A stretch of 20,664 bases of DNA from a virus. Both the position numbers and the translations under genes were made by a program. The notes under the pieces were generated by a model. That model had not been told where the DNA came from, ran no database searches, and saw only the letters and a program-made list of their open reading frames with translations. The stretch spans positions 1 to 20,664 of the IMG/VR virus record IMGVR_UViG_3300025896_000229; one strand, 5' to 3'. Shown in pieces: positions 6,496 to 14,099 of this stretch. The number at the start of each line of letters is the position of its first letter. Position 1 is the first letter of the stretch.

Positions 6496-7104
6496 ATGGC
6501 AGTCAATTTAGACAAATTTAACGTAGACGGAGGCAGCGCAGGCGTATTAGTACAACCAAAACTACAATACCGTTTCCGTGTGCTATTAAACGAATTCGGC
6601 TCAGGCGAAAACTTAGAACTAACAAGTCAGGTTGTTAGCGTAAGTCGTCCAAGTTTAACACATGACGATGTAATAATCGACGTATACAACTCACGCATCA
6701 ACTTAGCTGGTAAGCACACATGGGATGCTATCACACTAACAGTGCGTGATGACGTAACAGGTTTAGTAACACGAGCAATTGCAGCACAGATGCAAAAGCA
6801 AGTAGACCATGCTAACCAATCCAGCATCAAAGCTGGCGGCGGTTACAAGTTTGGTATGGCAATTGAAAACTTGGATGGTTCTCAGCCAGCTAATGTTTTA
6901 GATGCATGGCAATTAGTAGGTTGCTATATTCAAAACGTAAACTACGGCGAAAATAACTATGCAACAAGTGATCCATTACAGATCACTATTGCTATCAAGT
7001 ACGACAATGCTGGACATATCATCGAAGGTACTAATGCACTTGATGGCGGCGCGGGCGATAACGACATTGCGGTTGCATCAACTGGTGTAGCACCTGGAGT
7101 TTAA
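6496..7104 (+). CDS. 19: Tail tube protein gp19
   Basis: 202 aa, a little longer than T4 gp19 (163 aa). Stacked hexamers form the tube through which DNA leaves the head. Recognisable features are the opening strand QPKLQYRFRVLLNEFG (about 20-35), the loop VSRPSLTHDDVIIDVYNSRINLAGKHTWDAITLTVRDD (about 48-85), and the C-terminal strand pair YGENNYATSDPLQITIAIKYD (about 151-171). These are the hallmarks of T4/phage-tube beta-barrel proteins. The start is fixed by AGGAG at 6482 and the late promoter at 6466. It lies directly after the sheath, as in T4, and is followed by two hairpins that could cut transcription, which would fit the high copy number needed for the tube relative to the downstream paralogue. 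Confidence 0.92.
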   Translation: MAVNLDKFNVDGGSAGVLVQPKLQYRFRVLLNEFGSGENLELTSQVVSVSRPSLTHDDVIIDVYNSRINLAGKHTWDAITLTVRDDVTGLVTRAIAAQMQKQVDHANQSSIKAGGGYKFGMAIENLDGSQPANVLDAWQLVGCYIQNVNYGENNYATSDPLQITIAIKYDNAGHIIEGTNALDGGAGDNDIAVASTGVAPGV

Positions 7105-7130
7105 TAGTACGCTTTAATTTAAAGTGATAA

Positions 7131-7160
7131 GTAAGTGTAAGCAGAAATGCTTGCCCTTAC
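7131..7160 (+). ncRNA. First of two GAAA-tetraloop hairpins after the tube gene
   Basis: GTAAG (7131-7135) pairs with CTTAC (7156-7160) and AAGCA (7139-7143) with TGCTT (7148-7152). The closing loop is GAAA, and the three bases between the stems pair except for one mismatch. GNRA loops are especially stable. There is no U-run after it, so it looks like an mRNA structure rather than a terminator. Confidence 0.6.
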
Positions 7161-7170
7161 AAGGAGAAAG

Positions 7171-7194
7171 AAAAGGGTTAGAAATAACCCTTTT
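7171..7194 (+). terminator. Probable terminator or attenuator between tube and tube paralogue
   Basis: AAAAGGGTTA (7171-7180) and TAACCCTTTT (7185-7194) form a perfect 10-bp stem closed by a GAAA loop. The terminal TTTT doubles as a short U-run, so it can act as a weak rho-independent terminator in either direction. An orphan AAGGAG lies just before it at 7161-7166. The hairpin could instead bring that ribosome site toward the ATG at 7209. Confidence 0.6.
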
Positions 7195-7208
7195 CCAATG
7201 ATACGCAC

Positions 7209-8573
7209 ATGGCATTTACAAACTTAGCATCCAAACTCATGCTTAACGACATGCAGGTCAATTCTGGCCCGCTTGGTAACGGCTTTCCATATTTAAAATT
7301 TGCATGGGAAATAGAATTAGCAGTCAAAGGCGGTAAAGCAAATGGGTTAGAGTCAACTGGTCCACTGACAGCAAAAAGTTGTGAACTACCTCGCTTTTCA
7401 ATTGAAACACAAGTGGTAAATGTATACAATCATAAAACTATAGTTCAAACAAAAATGAACTACGAACCAATCACAATGACCTTTTATGATCAAACTAATA
7501 ATGTTGCAGAGAGTTTGATCTGGCAGTTTGTATTGGGACAATTTGACAGCACTGATGGTTCTAAACGACCTGGGAAATTGCCTTTGGATGTAAAAATCTC
7601 AATGAAGAATTTAAGCGGTGATGGTGAAGACAAGGTATACAAATTAACAGATGCATTTATCACAGATGCGCAACACGATACACTAGATTATTCAACTAGT
7701 GATCCAATAGTATGGACTATCACATTGCGTTACGAAGATTTAGAAATCAGTGGTGTAAAAGATCTTGAGTTTAAAGGCCCTACACCAGAAGATGGCGGTG
7801 CTGGTATTAAAGCCTTGCCAAAGCCTCCTTCTAAGCCATCTGTGATAGCAGTGCCTGTCACAAAGCCGCCTAAAGCAGACGCAGTAAAAGAACGTGACAA
7901 ATGGGTTGAAGCAGGCGGCACAGTAACTGGCGGCGGTGCAGCCACTGGTAATCCTTACATGACAAATCAAACACGCCTAGGTAATCCAAATATTAGACCC
8001 GGTAGCTTGCGTGACCGCGCTGCCCGTGCCAATGCTGAACGTGCCAATGGTGGCAAGCCAGTGCAAACTGCTCCTTGGCCTGAAGGTCGTTCAGGAGCCT
8101 CAGAGGCAACTTATGATGCAATGGGAAATGTAACAGGAAATAGTCCAAGTACAGGTACTGCAACGGCACCAGTTGTTAACAAAACAACACCAGTACCACC
8201 GCCGTGGGTCCGCCCACCATCAAAAGAATTAGTAGCTGCAAATAAACAGTTTGTTAAACAAGAAGCTGAATATGTAAAAGATGATAAGGGAATGAATCCT
8301 GAATACAAAAAAGCATATCTTGCAGGATTAGAAAAATACCCTCCGTTAAGCAAAAGTTTGCAGTCACAAGAAACATCGAGAAATATGGCCGAAACAGATG
8401 CGCTACGTGCTGCCCCTCGGTATGCATCTCAAACTCGTACACAAAATGCTGACGGGTCAGCAACTGATAGAAAGACACCAACCAGCGTCAATAACAATCC
8501 TTCTGCTACTAATAGTCAAGCAAATAAAGAACAACAGTATGTTAAAAAGACTGGAAAACCAACCGATTATTAA
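7209..8573 (+). CDS. Tail-tube paralogue with long disordered C-terminal extension
   Basis: 454 aa. Residues 1 to about 185 resemble gp19 of this window: NVYNHKTIVQTKMNYEPITMTFYDQ matches the gp19 loop and strand around DVYN, and DYSTSDPIVWTITLRYED matches NYATSDPLQITIAIKYD at the same place. The remaining 270 residues are rich in Pro, Thr, Asn, Gln and Lys (for example LPKPPSKPSVIAVPVTKPP near 203-221) and look disordered. In T4, gp48, gp54 and gp3 are tube-related proteins that start or end the tube, so this may be a tube initiator or terminator. Which one cannot be decided. No good ribosome site lies next to the ATG. AAGGAG is 42 bases upstream, separated by a 24-base hairpin. Confidence 0.72.
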   Translation: MAFTNLASKLMLNDMQVNSGPLGNGFPYLKFAWEIELAVKGGKANGLESTGPLTAKSCELPRFSIETQVVNVYNHKTIVQTKMNYEPITMTFYDQTNNVAESLIWQFVLGQFDSTDGSKRPGKLPLDVKISMKNLSGDGEDKVYKLTDAFITDAQHDTLDYSTSDPIVWTITLRYEDLEISGVKDLEFKGPTPEDGGAGIKALPKPPSKPSVIAVPVTKPPKADAVKERDKWVEAGGTVTGGGAATGNPYMTNQTRLGNPNIRPGSLRDRAARANAERANGGKPVQTAPWPEGRSGASEATYDAMGNVTGNSPSTGTATAPVVNKTTPVPPPWVRPPSKELVAANKQFVKQEAEYVKDDKGMNPEYKKAYLAGLEKYPPLSKSLQSQETSRNMAETDALRAAPRYASQTRTQNADGSATDRKTPTSVNNNPSATNSQANKEQQYVKKTGKPTDY

Positions 8574-8575
8574 TT

Positions 8576-8863
8576 ATGGCATATAAAGTAATACCTCAAG
8601 TTGAATTTGATCGAGCAGTACAACAGGTACTGAGTCTAGGCATGGCACGAACTCCTGCTGAGCTAATTGTCATGGCACTATGGAAAGCCAGTATTGATTT
8701 AGGCTTAAATTTTAAAAGACTGATCGAAAAAGCAGTTGCCAATGGCACATTAGATGTTGATCAGTCTATACTTGATCATATCAATCTCACGTTACCCGAG
8801 ACCATACGTTACACAAAGAAAATAGCAACGTCAGTTTCATCAATTGCCAGCAGAGAGTTGTAA
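8576..8863 (+). CDS. Unknown 95-aa protein next to gp4
   Basis: I do not recognise this protein. It appears mostly helical with one longer hydrophobic helix around residues 23-45 (MARTPAELIVMALWKASIDLG), too polar for a clear membrane span. It starts two bases after the upstream stop with no strong ribosome site, so translational coupling to the tube paralogue is likely. Its own stop is immediately followed by the gp4 ATG. The position between tail tube and head completion genes suggests a small morphogenesis protein (inference only). Confidence 0.68.
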   Translation: MAYKVIPQVEFDRAVQQVLSLGMARTPAELIVMALWKASIDLGLNFKRLIEKAVANGTLDVDQSILDHINLTLPETIRYTKKIATSVSSIASREL

Positions 8864-9313
8864 ATGGCCAATAATTATTCACAGGGGTACTATGTAATAC
8901 TGAATCCTGAAAAGTATGTAGGCAAAGGAACACCAAAATATCGTAGCGGTTGGGAATTGACTTTTATGCGCTTCTGCGACAATCATCCCAGCGTAGTTTC
9001 TTGGGCAAGTGAATGTGTACGCATACCCTACAAGAATCCTTTTACTGGCCGCGACACATTTTATGTACCTGACTTTCTGGTAACATATCAAGTCAATGGA
9101 GTTAACCGTGCCGAACTCATTGAAATCAAACCCAAAGCACAAGCTGTCATGGAACTTGCACGTAGTCAACAAGAAAAAATGGCAGTTGCACTCAACATGT
9201 GCAAGTGGGCAGCAGCAAAAATATGGTGCAAGCGCATGGGCGCAACATTCCGCATCCTAACAGAAGAAGACATCTTTAATAACACCAATCCTTCACGTAA
9301 GCGCCGCAAATAA
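8864..9313 (+). CDS. 4: Head completion protein gp4 (TnsA-like nuclease fold)
   Basis: 149 aa, the same size as T4 gp4 (also called gp50). gp4 acts on filled heads before tail joining and belongs to a restriction-endonuclease-like family related to TnsA. Visible features are KYRSGWELTFMRFCDNHPSV (25-44) with E31, the YVPDFL segment with D70, and ELIEIKPK (84-91) giving E87 and K89. Together they form the E...D...ExK catalytic pattern. The WASE-x-V-R-IPY block near 47-56 is a further family signature. The C-terminus ends in a basic tail, NPSRKRRK. The ATG directly follows the stop of the 95-aa gene. No key residue is missing, so the nuclease centre looks intact. Confidence 0.9.
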   Translation: MANNYSQGYYVILNPEKYVGKGTPKYRSGWELTFMRFCDNHPSVVSWASECVRIPYKNPFTGRDTFYVPDFLVTYQVNGVNRAELIEIKPKAQAVMELARSQQEKMAVALNMCKWAAAKIWCKRMGATFRILTEEDIFNNTNPSRKRRK

Positions 9314-9328
9314 ATCATAAGTAAGTGC

Positions 9329-9835
9329 ATGACTAAGAAATTAGAAGAAGTGTTTGGTTTCCCACCTATTGAGGAAGCAAATGCTTTGGACCACACAATA
9401 CCAGAAGTTTCTGAAGAAATTCAGGAACAGCTTGTTGTAGCTGCCGCTACAATTGACATGGCAAACCGTGTCGATATTGCATTGCCCACTGTCACAGACA
9501 TGGCAACAGCAGAGCGTGAGTTAGACAAGTTAGCAAACATGGCGCAAGAACAAAGCGAACGTTTGATGGATTTGGGATTCAATGTTGACGATAGAAATGC
9601 AGGCAAGATTTTTGAAGTTGCCGCCCAACTGTTAAAAACAGCAGTTGATGCTAAGACAGCCAAGATAGACAAAAAGCTAAAAATGGTTGAATTGCAGTTG
9701 CGTAAAGCACGTATGGATCGGGATGAAAAAGGCTCAGATTCTAACAATGTTTTAGATGCAACCGAGGGCGGACTGATGGGAAATCGCAATGATATCGTGC
9801 AAGCAATCCTAAAGAGTGTCGGTCATAATAAATAG
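9329..9835 (+). CDS. 16: Terminase small subunit gp16
   Basis: 168 aa, matching T4 gp16 (164 aa). The small terminase forms a ring that regulates the packaging motor and recognises DNA for cutting. The central part, TAERELDKLANMAQEQSERLMDLGFNVDDRNAGKIFEVAAQLLKTAVDAKTAKIDKKLKMVEL (about residues 53-115), is a long helical coiled coil. Its R-x-x-E-V-x-x-x-L-L-K-T-x-x-D-A-K/N pattern is the gp16 core signature in T4-like phages. The ends are more variable. Start: ATG 9329, 15 bases after gp4. The upstream AAGTAAG is only a weak ribosome site, so coupling to gp4 is likely. Its stop codon overlaps a late-type octamer. In T4 gp16 and gp17 are adjacent, but here two genes separate them. Confidence 0.8.
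   Translation: MTKKLEEVFGFPPIEEANALDHTIPEVSEEIQEQLVVAAATIDMANRVDIALPTVTDMATAERELDKLANMAQEQSERLMDLGFNVDDRNAGKIFEVAAQLLKTAVDAKTAKIDKKLKMVELQLRKARMDRDEKGSDSNNVLDATEGGLMGNRNDIVQAILKSVGHNK
9827..9834 (+). promoter_or_regulatory. Late-type octamer before the 205-aa gene
   Basis: AATAAATA overlaps the gp16 stop codon (TAG 9833-9835). The predicted start near 9840 would leave about 16 bases of leader with AGAGGA at 9843-9848 and the ATG at 9856. The match is weaker because TAATAAATAG can arise simply from an A/T-rich gene end. Confidence 0.4.
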
Positions 9836-9855
9836 TCTTATGAGAGGATTCAATT

Positions 9856-10473
9856 ATGCCCACACTATTAGAGTATATTAATCAGTTACAGCGCGAACAC
9901 CGCTATCGTGTTAAGATGGCCTTCCAACCATCAGACCGCCAACTTGAAACTTTGGAGCGTCATATGAAGAAGTATGATGCACTAGAAGTTGGCCGCCCAG
10001 AAAAGCTAATGCTACAAGCACAACCAATGGATTTCCCGCAATTGGGTGGACATGAAATTGTTATTGTGGATGTGGTAACACGCTTGCCTGTTAGTGGCCC
10101 AACATTAGAAAACGAATTACGTAGTTTAATGTATATTGCTGATGGTCTATTAAAAGTATTTGGTCGTGACGAGCCAATTGAACAGCAAATCGAAGCAGAA
10201 GCAGATGTGAATACAGAAGCTAAACTTTGTGTTGACTATTCAGATTCTGAAGCAAACAAAGTAAGTGCCGATGAAGCCGCAGGCGACAAATACAATCAAG
10301 AGATGTTGAGCGCAGCCGACAAGTCTGGTAAAGAGCGTAAAGCTAACATTACACAACAGGTTGGTAAAATAACTTCGGGACCTGACTATACAGGCCCAGC
10401 TGATGGGAAGACAAGCCCAGTTGGCACTAAACAAAATAATATTGCTGTTCCAGGCAAAGGAGATAAGAAATGA
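9856..10473 (+). CDS. Conserved-looking unknown 205-aa protein in the packaging cluster
   Basis: The first 110 residues look like a folded domain: a helix YINQLQREHRYRVKMAFQPSD, then LERHMKKYDALEVGRPEKLMLQ, then the segment AQPMDFPQLGGHEIVIVDVVTRLPVS (about 55-80). I believe similar proteins occur in other marine T4-like phages as unnamed virion-associated proteins, but I cannot name it. From about residue 110 it becomes charged and low-complexity, ending in a Gly/Lys/Pro-rich tail (KITSGPDYTGPADGK). AGAGGA gives a good ribosome site. It overlaps the next start by four bases (ATGA), so the two unknown proteins are translationally coupled and probably act together in head assembly or packaging (inference). 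Confidence 0.72.
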   Translation: MPTLLEYINQLQREHRYRVKMAFQPSDRQLETLERHMKKYDALEVGRPEKLMLQAQPMDFPQLGGHEIVIVDVVTRLPVSGPTLENELRSLMYIADGLLKVFGRDEPIEQQIEAEADVNTEAKLCVDYSDSEANKVSADEAAGDKYNQEMLSAADKSGKERKANITQQVGKITSGPDYTGPADGKTSPVGTKQNNIAVPGKGDKK

Positions 10474-11633
10474 AAAAGACTAAAGTAAATGAAAGCATCC
10501 GTATTGCCAAAGAAGGCATTGGTGAGTGCTGGGATGACATGGCTGGTGTAACTGGTCAAACTCCTGAAGGCCAAAGTGAAGGCCCAATGACTGTTACTAT
10601 TAACATGCCAGGCAAGAATATCAGCGTTACAACAGACAGCGCAGATGAAATTGCAAACATTTTAAAATTAGCAGGAATTCAAATTGGCGGTATGAGTGCT
10701 GATACAGAAATGCCAGCAGAAATGCCTGGCGAACTAGCAGGTGTTGAAGAGCCAGCAGTTATGTATGTTGGTGCAGAACCAACAGTAGCAGCCGATCAAG
10801 TCCCAGGCGATAATGATGGCGATGGCGATCATGACATGCATGATCATGAAATTGAACAAGATGACGGCGAATCTGAAGAGGAAGAATCTGAAGAGGAAGA
10901 CGAACCAGAAGAAACTGACGAAGCAGTTGGTGACAAGTCATACACTTCTAAAGGTGGCACTGTGACGCAAACACCAACTGGCTTATCACACCAAGCAGGT
11001 TCTGGCACTTACGGTGGTACTGAAACTGATGCTGAAGAAAAATCACGTAAAGATAAAGAGCAGGAATTGGCCAAGAAAGATCTTCCAGAAGCGGTTGAAG
11101 AGATTGATGAAGAGACAGCTCGTATCTTACAACTTGCTGGTGTTACTAACGAAGCACAAAGTGCTGCTCAAAAAGCTGCATTCAAAGCAATGATTGATAA
11201 GAAGAACGGCGGCAAGTCTGCAGATAAAGCTGACGACAAAGACGACAACAAAAAGCCAGATGCAGACGGCGACGGCAAACCTGATTGGGCTGATAAGGAC
11301 GAAGAAGTTAAAGAAGAAGCACCTGCTACTAATTCTATTTTTGGTCAAGGCGTGTACGAACAAAGTTATGCTCGTATTCTAGAGTTAGCTGGACTTGCTG
11401 AAAGCAAACTAGCAAATAGTCCCGAAGGCACAAGCATGCCAGAGCCAAAGTTGTTTGACAACTTACCTTCTGCTCGTGGTGAAGGCGCTGGCCGTAAAGA
11501 CTTTGGTGCCAATCGTGCTAACAACCAAGGTGAAAACCCAATGGGCCCAGCCGACACAGTTGAAGAGCAGTTTAAAACTGCAATGGGCGAGTACAGAAAG
11601 TTTGTTGCTGAAACTATCAGCCGCAAGAAGTAA
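10470..11633 (+). CDS. Acidic, repeat-bearing unknown protein before gp17
   Basis: 387 aa, strongly acidic and probably largely disordered. Three copies of one short helix motif are visible: DEIANILKLAGIQ (59-71), EETARILQLAGVTNE (214-228) and SYARILELAGLAES (299-312), consensus xxAxILxLAGxxx. There are also two Asp-rich loops of the calcium-binding kind, DNDGDGDHD (114-122) and DADGDGKPD (264-272), and an almost pure Glu/Asp run at about 129-151. Such a protein could be a scaffold- or core-like component that binds a partner three times, or a virion-internal protein. That is inference, and no named family is claimed. Start: AAAGGAG at 10456-10462, eight bases before the ATG, overlapping the previous gene by four bases. 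It is followed by gp17 after 12 bases. Confidence 0.78.
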   Translation: MKKTKVNESIRIAKEGIGECWDDMAGVTGQTPEGQSEGPMTVTINMPGKNISVTTDSADEIANILKLAGIQIGGMSADTEMPAEMPGELAGVEEPAVMYVGAEPTVAADQVPGDNDGDGDHDMHDHEIEQDDGESEEEESEEEDEPEETDEAVGDKSYTSKGGTVTQTPTGLSHQAGSGTYGGTETDAEEKSRKDKEQELAKKDLPEAVEEIDEETARILQLAGVTNEAQSAAQKAAFKAMIDKKNGGKSADKADDKDDNKKPDADGDGKPDWADKDEEVKEEAPATNSIFGQGVYEQSYARILELAGLAESKLANSPEGTSMPEPKLFDNLPSARGEGAGRKDFGANRANNQGENPMGPADTVEEQFKTAMGEYRKFVAETISRKK

Positions 11634-11645
11634 TAGGAGGCCCTT

Positions 11646-13202
11646 GTGGGTGCTGAAAATACTTTTGTAAAATCACCTTTCAAAGTAGAGAAGTTCACGG
11701 ACGATCATGTCCGTGAACTTGCCATTTGCGCAGTTGATCCCATATACTTTATTGATAATTATTGTTGGGTACAACATCCTACTAAAGGTAAAGTTCGATT
11801 CAAGCTGTTTGATTATCAGCGCGACTTAATTGATTGCTATCACAACAATCGTTACAGCATCAACATGCTGGGACGACAGATGGGTAAGACTGCATGTGCA
11901 GCCGCATACCTTGTATGGCGAGCAATGTTCATGGCAGATCAAACAATTCTTATTGCTGCCCACAAATTTGCCGGTGCGCAAGAAATTATGCAACGTGTTC
12001 GCTACACGTATGAGACACTTCCAGAGTTTCTAAAAGCTGGTGCAACAAGCTACAACAAGGGCAGCATTGACTTTGACAACGGTAGCCGCATTGTATCAAC
12101 TACTACAACAGAAACAACTGCACGTGGTATGTCACTATCTCTAATTTATTGTGACGAGTTTGCATTCGTTAAGCCACGTATTGCTTCTGAGTTCTGGACT
12201 TCAATCAGTCCTACATTGTCAACAGGTGGTAAGTGTATTATTACATCAACACCCAATCAAGACGATGACCAATTTGCACGTATTTGGAAAGATGCTACTA
12301 AGAAAACTGATGCATATGGCAATCCAAATGCAACAGGACTTGGACGTAACGGATTTGCTAGTATTAAATTTATCTGGAGCGAGCATCCTGATCGTGGTGA
12401 GGAATGGGCTGCAACAGAACGTGTCAAAATTGGCGAAGAACGTTTCCTACGTGAGCATGAATGTGAATTCATTATTGCTGATGAAACATTGGTCAATCCA
12501 ATGAAATTGATTACTATGGAAAGCAAAGATCCAAATGGAAAAATGGGTCAAGTTCGTGTATACAAGTATCCCGAAGCAGGCAGTGCTTATGTGCTGGGCT
12601 GGGATCCAAGTCTTGGCACAGGTAGCGATCCAGCAGCCATCCAAGTGTTTAAATTGCCCGAGCTAGAACAAGTGGCAGAATGGCAACACAATAAAACTGA
12701 CATACAAGGACAGATGCGTACACTTGTGTCTATACTAAAATGGCTGCAAGATGAAACCAAAGGCAACGTTGAACTATATTGGTCATTGGAAAATAACACA
12801 ATTGGTGAAGCCGCACTTATTAGTGTACGAGAATTTGGTGAAGAACATATCCCTGGTACGTTTGTACAAGAAATACGCCGTGCTGGACAAAGCCGTGGCC
12901 GCAGAGGCTTTAATACCACTCATAAGAGTAAAATTACAGCCTGCATGCGACTAAAGAGCTATGTTGAAAGCGACAAAATGACAATTTATAGTCATAATAT
13001 GTTGCGTGAGTTAAAGAACTTTATTGCACGTGGTGCTAGCTTTGCTGCCAAAGACGGTGAAACAGATGACTTGGTCATGGCAACAATTTTAGTACTACGA
13101 ATGACAGAAGTTATCATGACTTGGGACACTGGCACATACGATCGATTGGTCAGTGCAGGTACAGATGAAGTTCTAAGACCAATGCCAATTGGCTTCCTAT
13201 AA
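11646..13202 (+). CDS. 17: Terminase large subunit gp17 (packaging ATPase/nuclease)
   Basis: 518 aa, shorter than T4 gp17 (610 aa). The protein docks on the portal, pumps DNA into the head with ATP and cuts the concatemer. ATPase domain: Walker A GRQMGKT (76-82, the T4 form is SRQLGKT), Walker B LIYCDEF with D170 and E171, and coupling motif TSTPN (200-204). RNase H-like nuclease domain: GWDPSLGTGSDPAAI with D320, WSLENNTIGEA with E382, and the DDLV pair D474/D475. All catalytic residues appear present. The start codon is GTG at 11646, chosen because a perfect AGGAGG (11635-11640) lies five bases upstream and directly after the stop of the previous gene. The missing length relative to T4 is mostly N-terminal. 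Confidence 0.96.
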   Translation: MGAENTFVKSPFKVEKFTDDHVRELAICAVDPIYFIDNYCWVQHPTKGKVRFKLFDYQRDLIDCYHNNRYSINMLGRQMGKTACAAAYLVWRAMFMADQTILIAAHKFAGAQEIMQRVRYTYETLPEFLKAGATSYNKGSIDFDNGSRIVSTTTTETTARGMSLSLIYCDEFAFVKPRIASEFWTSISPTLSTGGKCIITSTPNQDDDQFARIWKDATKKTDAYGNPNATGLGRNGFASIKFIWSEHPDRGEEWAATERVKIGEERFLREHECEFIIADETLVNPMKLITMESKDPNGKMGQVRVYKYPEAGSAYVLGWDPSLGTGSDPAAIQVFKLPELEQVAEWQHNKTDIQGQMRTLVSILKWLQDETKGNVELYWSLENNTIGEAALISVREFGEEHIPGTFVQEIRRAGQSRGRRGFNTTHKSKITACMRLKSYVESDKMTIYSHNMLRELKNFIARGASFAAKDGETDDLVMATILVLRMTEVIMTWDTGTYDRLVSAGTDEVLRPMPIGFL

Positions 13203-13209
13203 CTAAATA
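13202..13209 (+). promoter_or_regulatory. Late-type octamer placed for a leaderless start
   Basis: ACTAAATA overlaps the end of gp17 and is followed by CAGCT and the ATG at 13215. The spacing is identical to that of the GIY-YIG gene at the left edge (octamer, five bases, ATG). No ribosome site can fit. If the octamer works as in T4, transcription starts on the A of the start codon. Confidence 0.5.
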
Positions 13210-13214
13210 CAGCT

Positions 13215-14084
13215 ATGCCTACAAGAGAACAACTAACCAAAGAACTATCCGCTACAGTAGCAGGGGTAAGCCACAATTCTACATTTAAAGATGCTGATGG
13301 CAAAAGTACCCTTGATCAAGAGCAGGCAGTGTATCAATACGTACCAGATCAAAATATCATGGTCATGGTCAACTACGATAATACAGACGTTGAAGTATGG
13401 TATGATCCTTCAACCACTGATGTAGAATGGTTCAACAAAGAGTTTAAACCACGCATCAAAGCAATTGCTAGACGCTACCTGTACGGTACATCTATTCGCA
13501 GCTATGATGGCGATATTGAACCAAAACAAATGGTTCACAGAACAGAAACTGTTGCAGAAGGCCGTAACAGTTTAAAGATCAGCTACCATCCATTGGGCAG
13601 CACACAGATTCGTCTGGCCCACACTAAAAGTGTTACAGAAGAAAAGCCTGGCGCCCGTAGCCGCAACATCCAAGCACTGTTTGTGGAAAAGGATGGAGAG
13701 CGTTTCCGTTTCCCTTACAATCACTTGTTAGGCGCCAGAGTCATGGCTCTACACGTAGAGTCTGGTGGTAAGCCATGGGATGACCAAGGCACTAAGATTG
13801 TTGAAATCAGTCGTCGACGTAAAGACATTATGGAACTATTACGTTGGAGCAAGCGTTTAGAAGAAACTGAAGAAGTTTCAAATATCCGTAGCCAGGGAAA
13901 AACTGAAGTCATTATGTTAAAACGCATGATGGAACGTGCAGCCCGCACAGGTGATCTAAGTGGTATCGCTGAGTACCAACTTCCTGCAAAGACCAAACCA
14001 GGCGCCAGCCTGATCCAATCCAATGACATGGTGTCCGAAGCAGTGGCCAACCTGGAATCATCCTTAGAACGCCTGTTCAACTAA
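13215..14084 (+). CDS. Unknown 289-aa protein between gp17 and gp32
   Basis: I do not recognise a named family, but the block RNIQALFVEKDGERFRFPYNHLLGARVMALHVESGG (about 150-185) resembles a segment I recall from unnamed proteins of marine T4-like phages. The N-terminal part (about 35-110) has VWYDPSTTDVEWFNKEFKPRIKAIARRY and looks alpha/beta. The C-terminal third (about 200-289) is helical and charged, with RRRKDIMELLRWSKRLEETEEV. No signal peptide or membrane span is seen. It starts 12 bases after gp17 without a Shine-Dalgarno sequence. A late-type octamer five bases upstream suggests a leaderless late RNA, which together with its place next to gp17 favours a virion or packaging role (inference). 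Confidence 0.72.
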   Translation: MPTREQLTKELSATVAGVSHNSTFKDADGKSTLDQEQAVYQYVPDQNIMVMVNYDNTDVEVWYDPSTTDVEWFNKEFKPRIKAIARRYLYGTSIRSYDGDIEPKQMVHRTETVAEGRNSLKISYHPLGSTQIRLAHTKSVTEEKPGARSRNIQALFVEKDGERFRFPYNHLLGARVMALHVESGGKPWDDQGTKIVEISRRRKDIMELLRWSKRLEETEEVSNIRSQGKTEVIMLKRMMERAARTGDLSGIAEYQLPAKTKPGASLIQSNDMVSEAVANLESSLERLFN

Positions 14085-14099
14085 TTTGTTCGTTTTCTG

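Noticed and set aside
8398-8586. Plus-strand 62-codon frame at the end of the tube paralogue
   Set aside because: Out-of-frame overlap with a disordered coding tail, no ribosome site. It does not indicate a frameshift, because the main frame continues to a normal junction.
9310-9320. AAATAAATC before gp16 as another late octamer
   Set aside because: The last base of the octamer does not match and the spacing to the ATG is poor.
7126-9328. Direct repeat ATAAGTAAGTG at about 7127 and 9319
   Set aside because: Eleven bases shared by two A/T-rich intergenic stretches with no further similarity, probably chance.
9421-9789. 122-codon minus-strand frame opposite gp16
   Set aside because: Antisense shadow of a clear coiled-coil coding gene, and no start signals.
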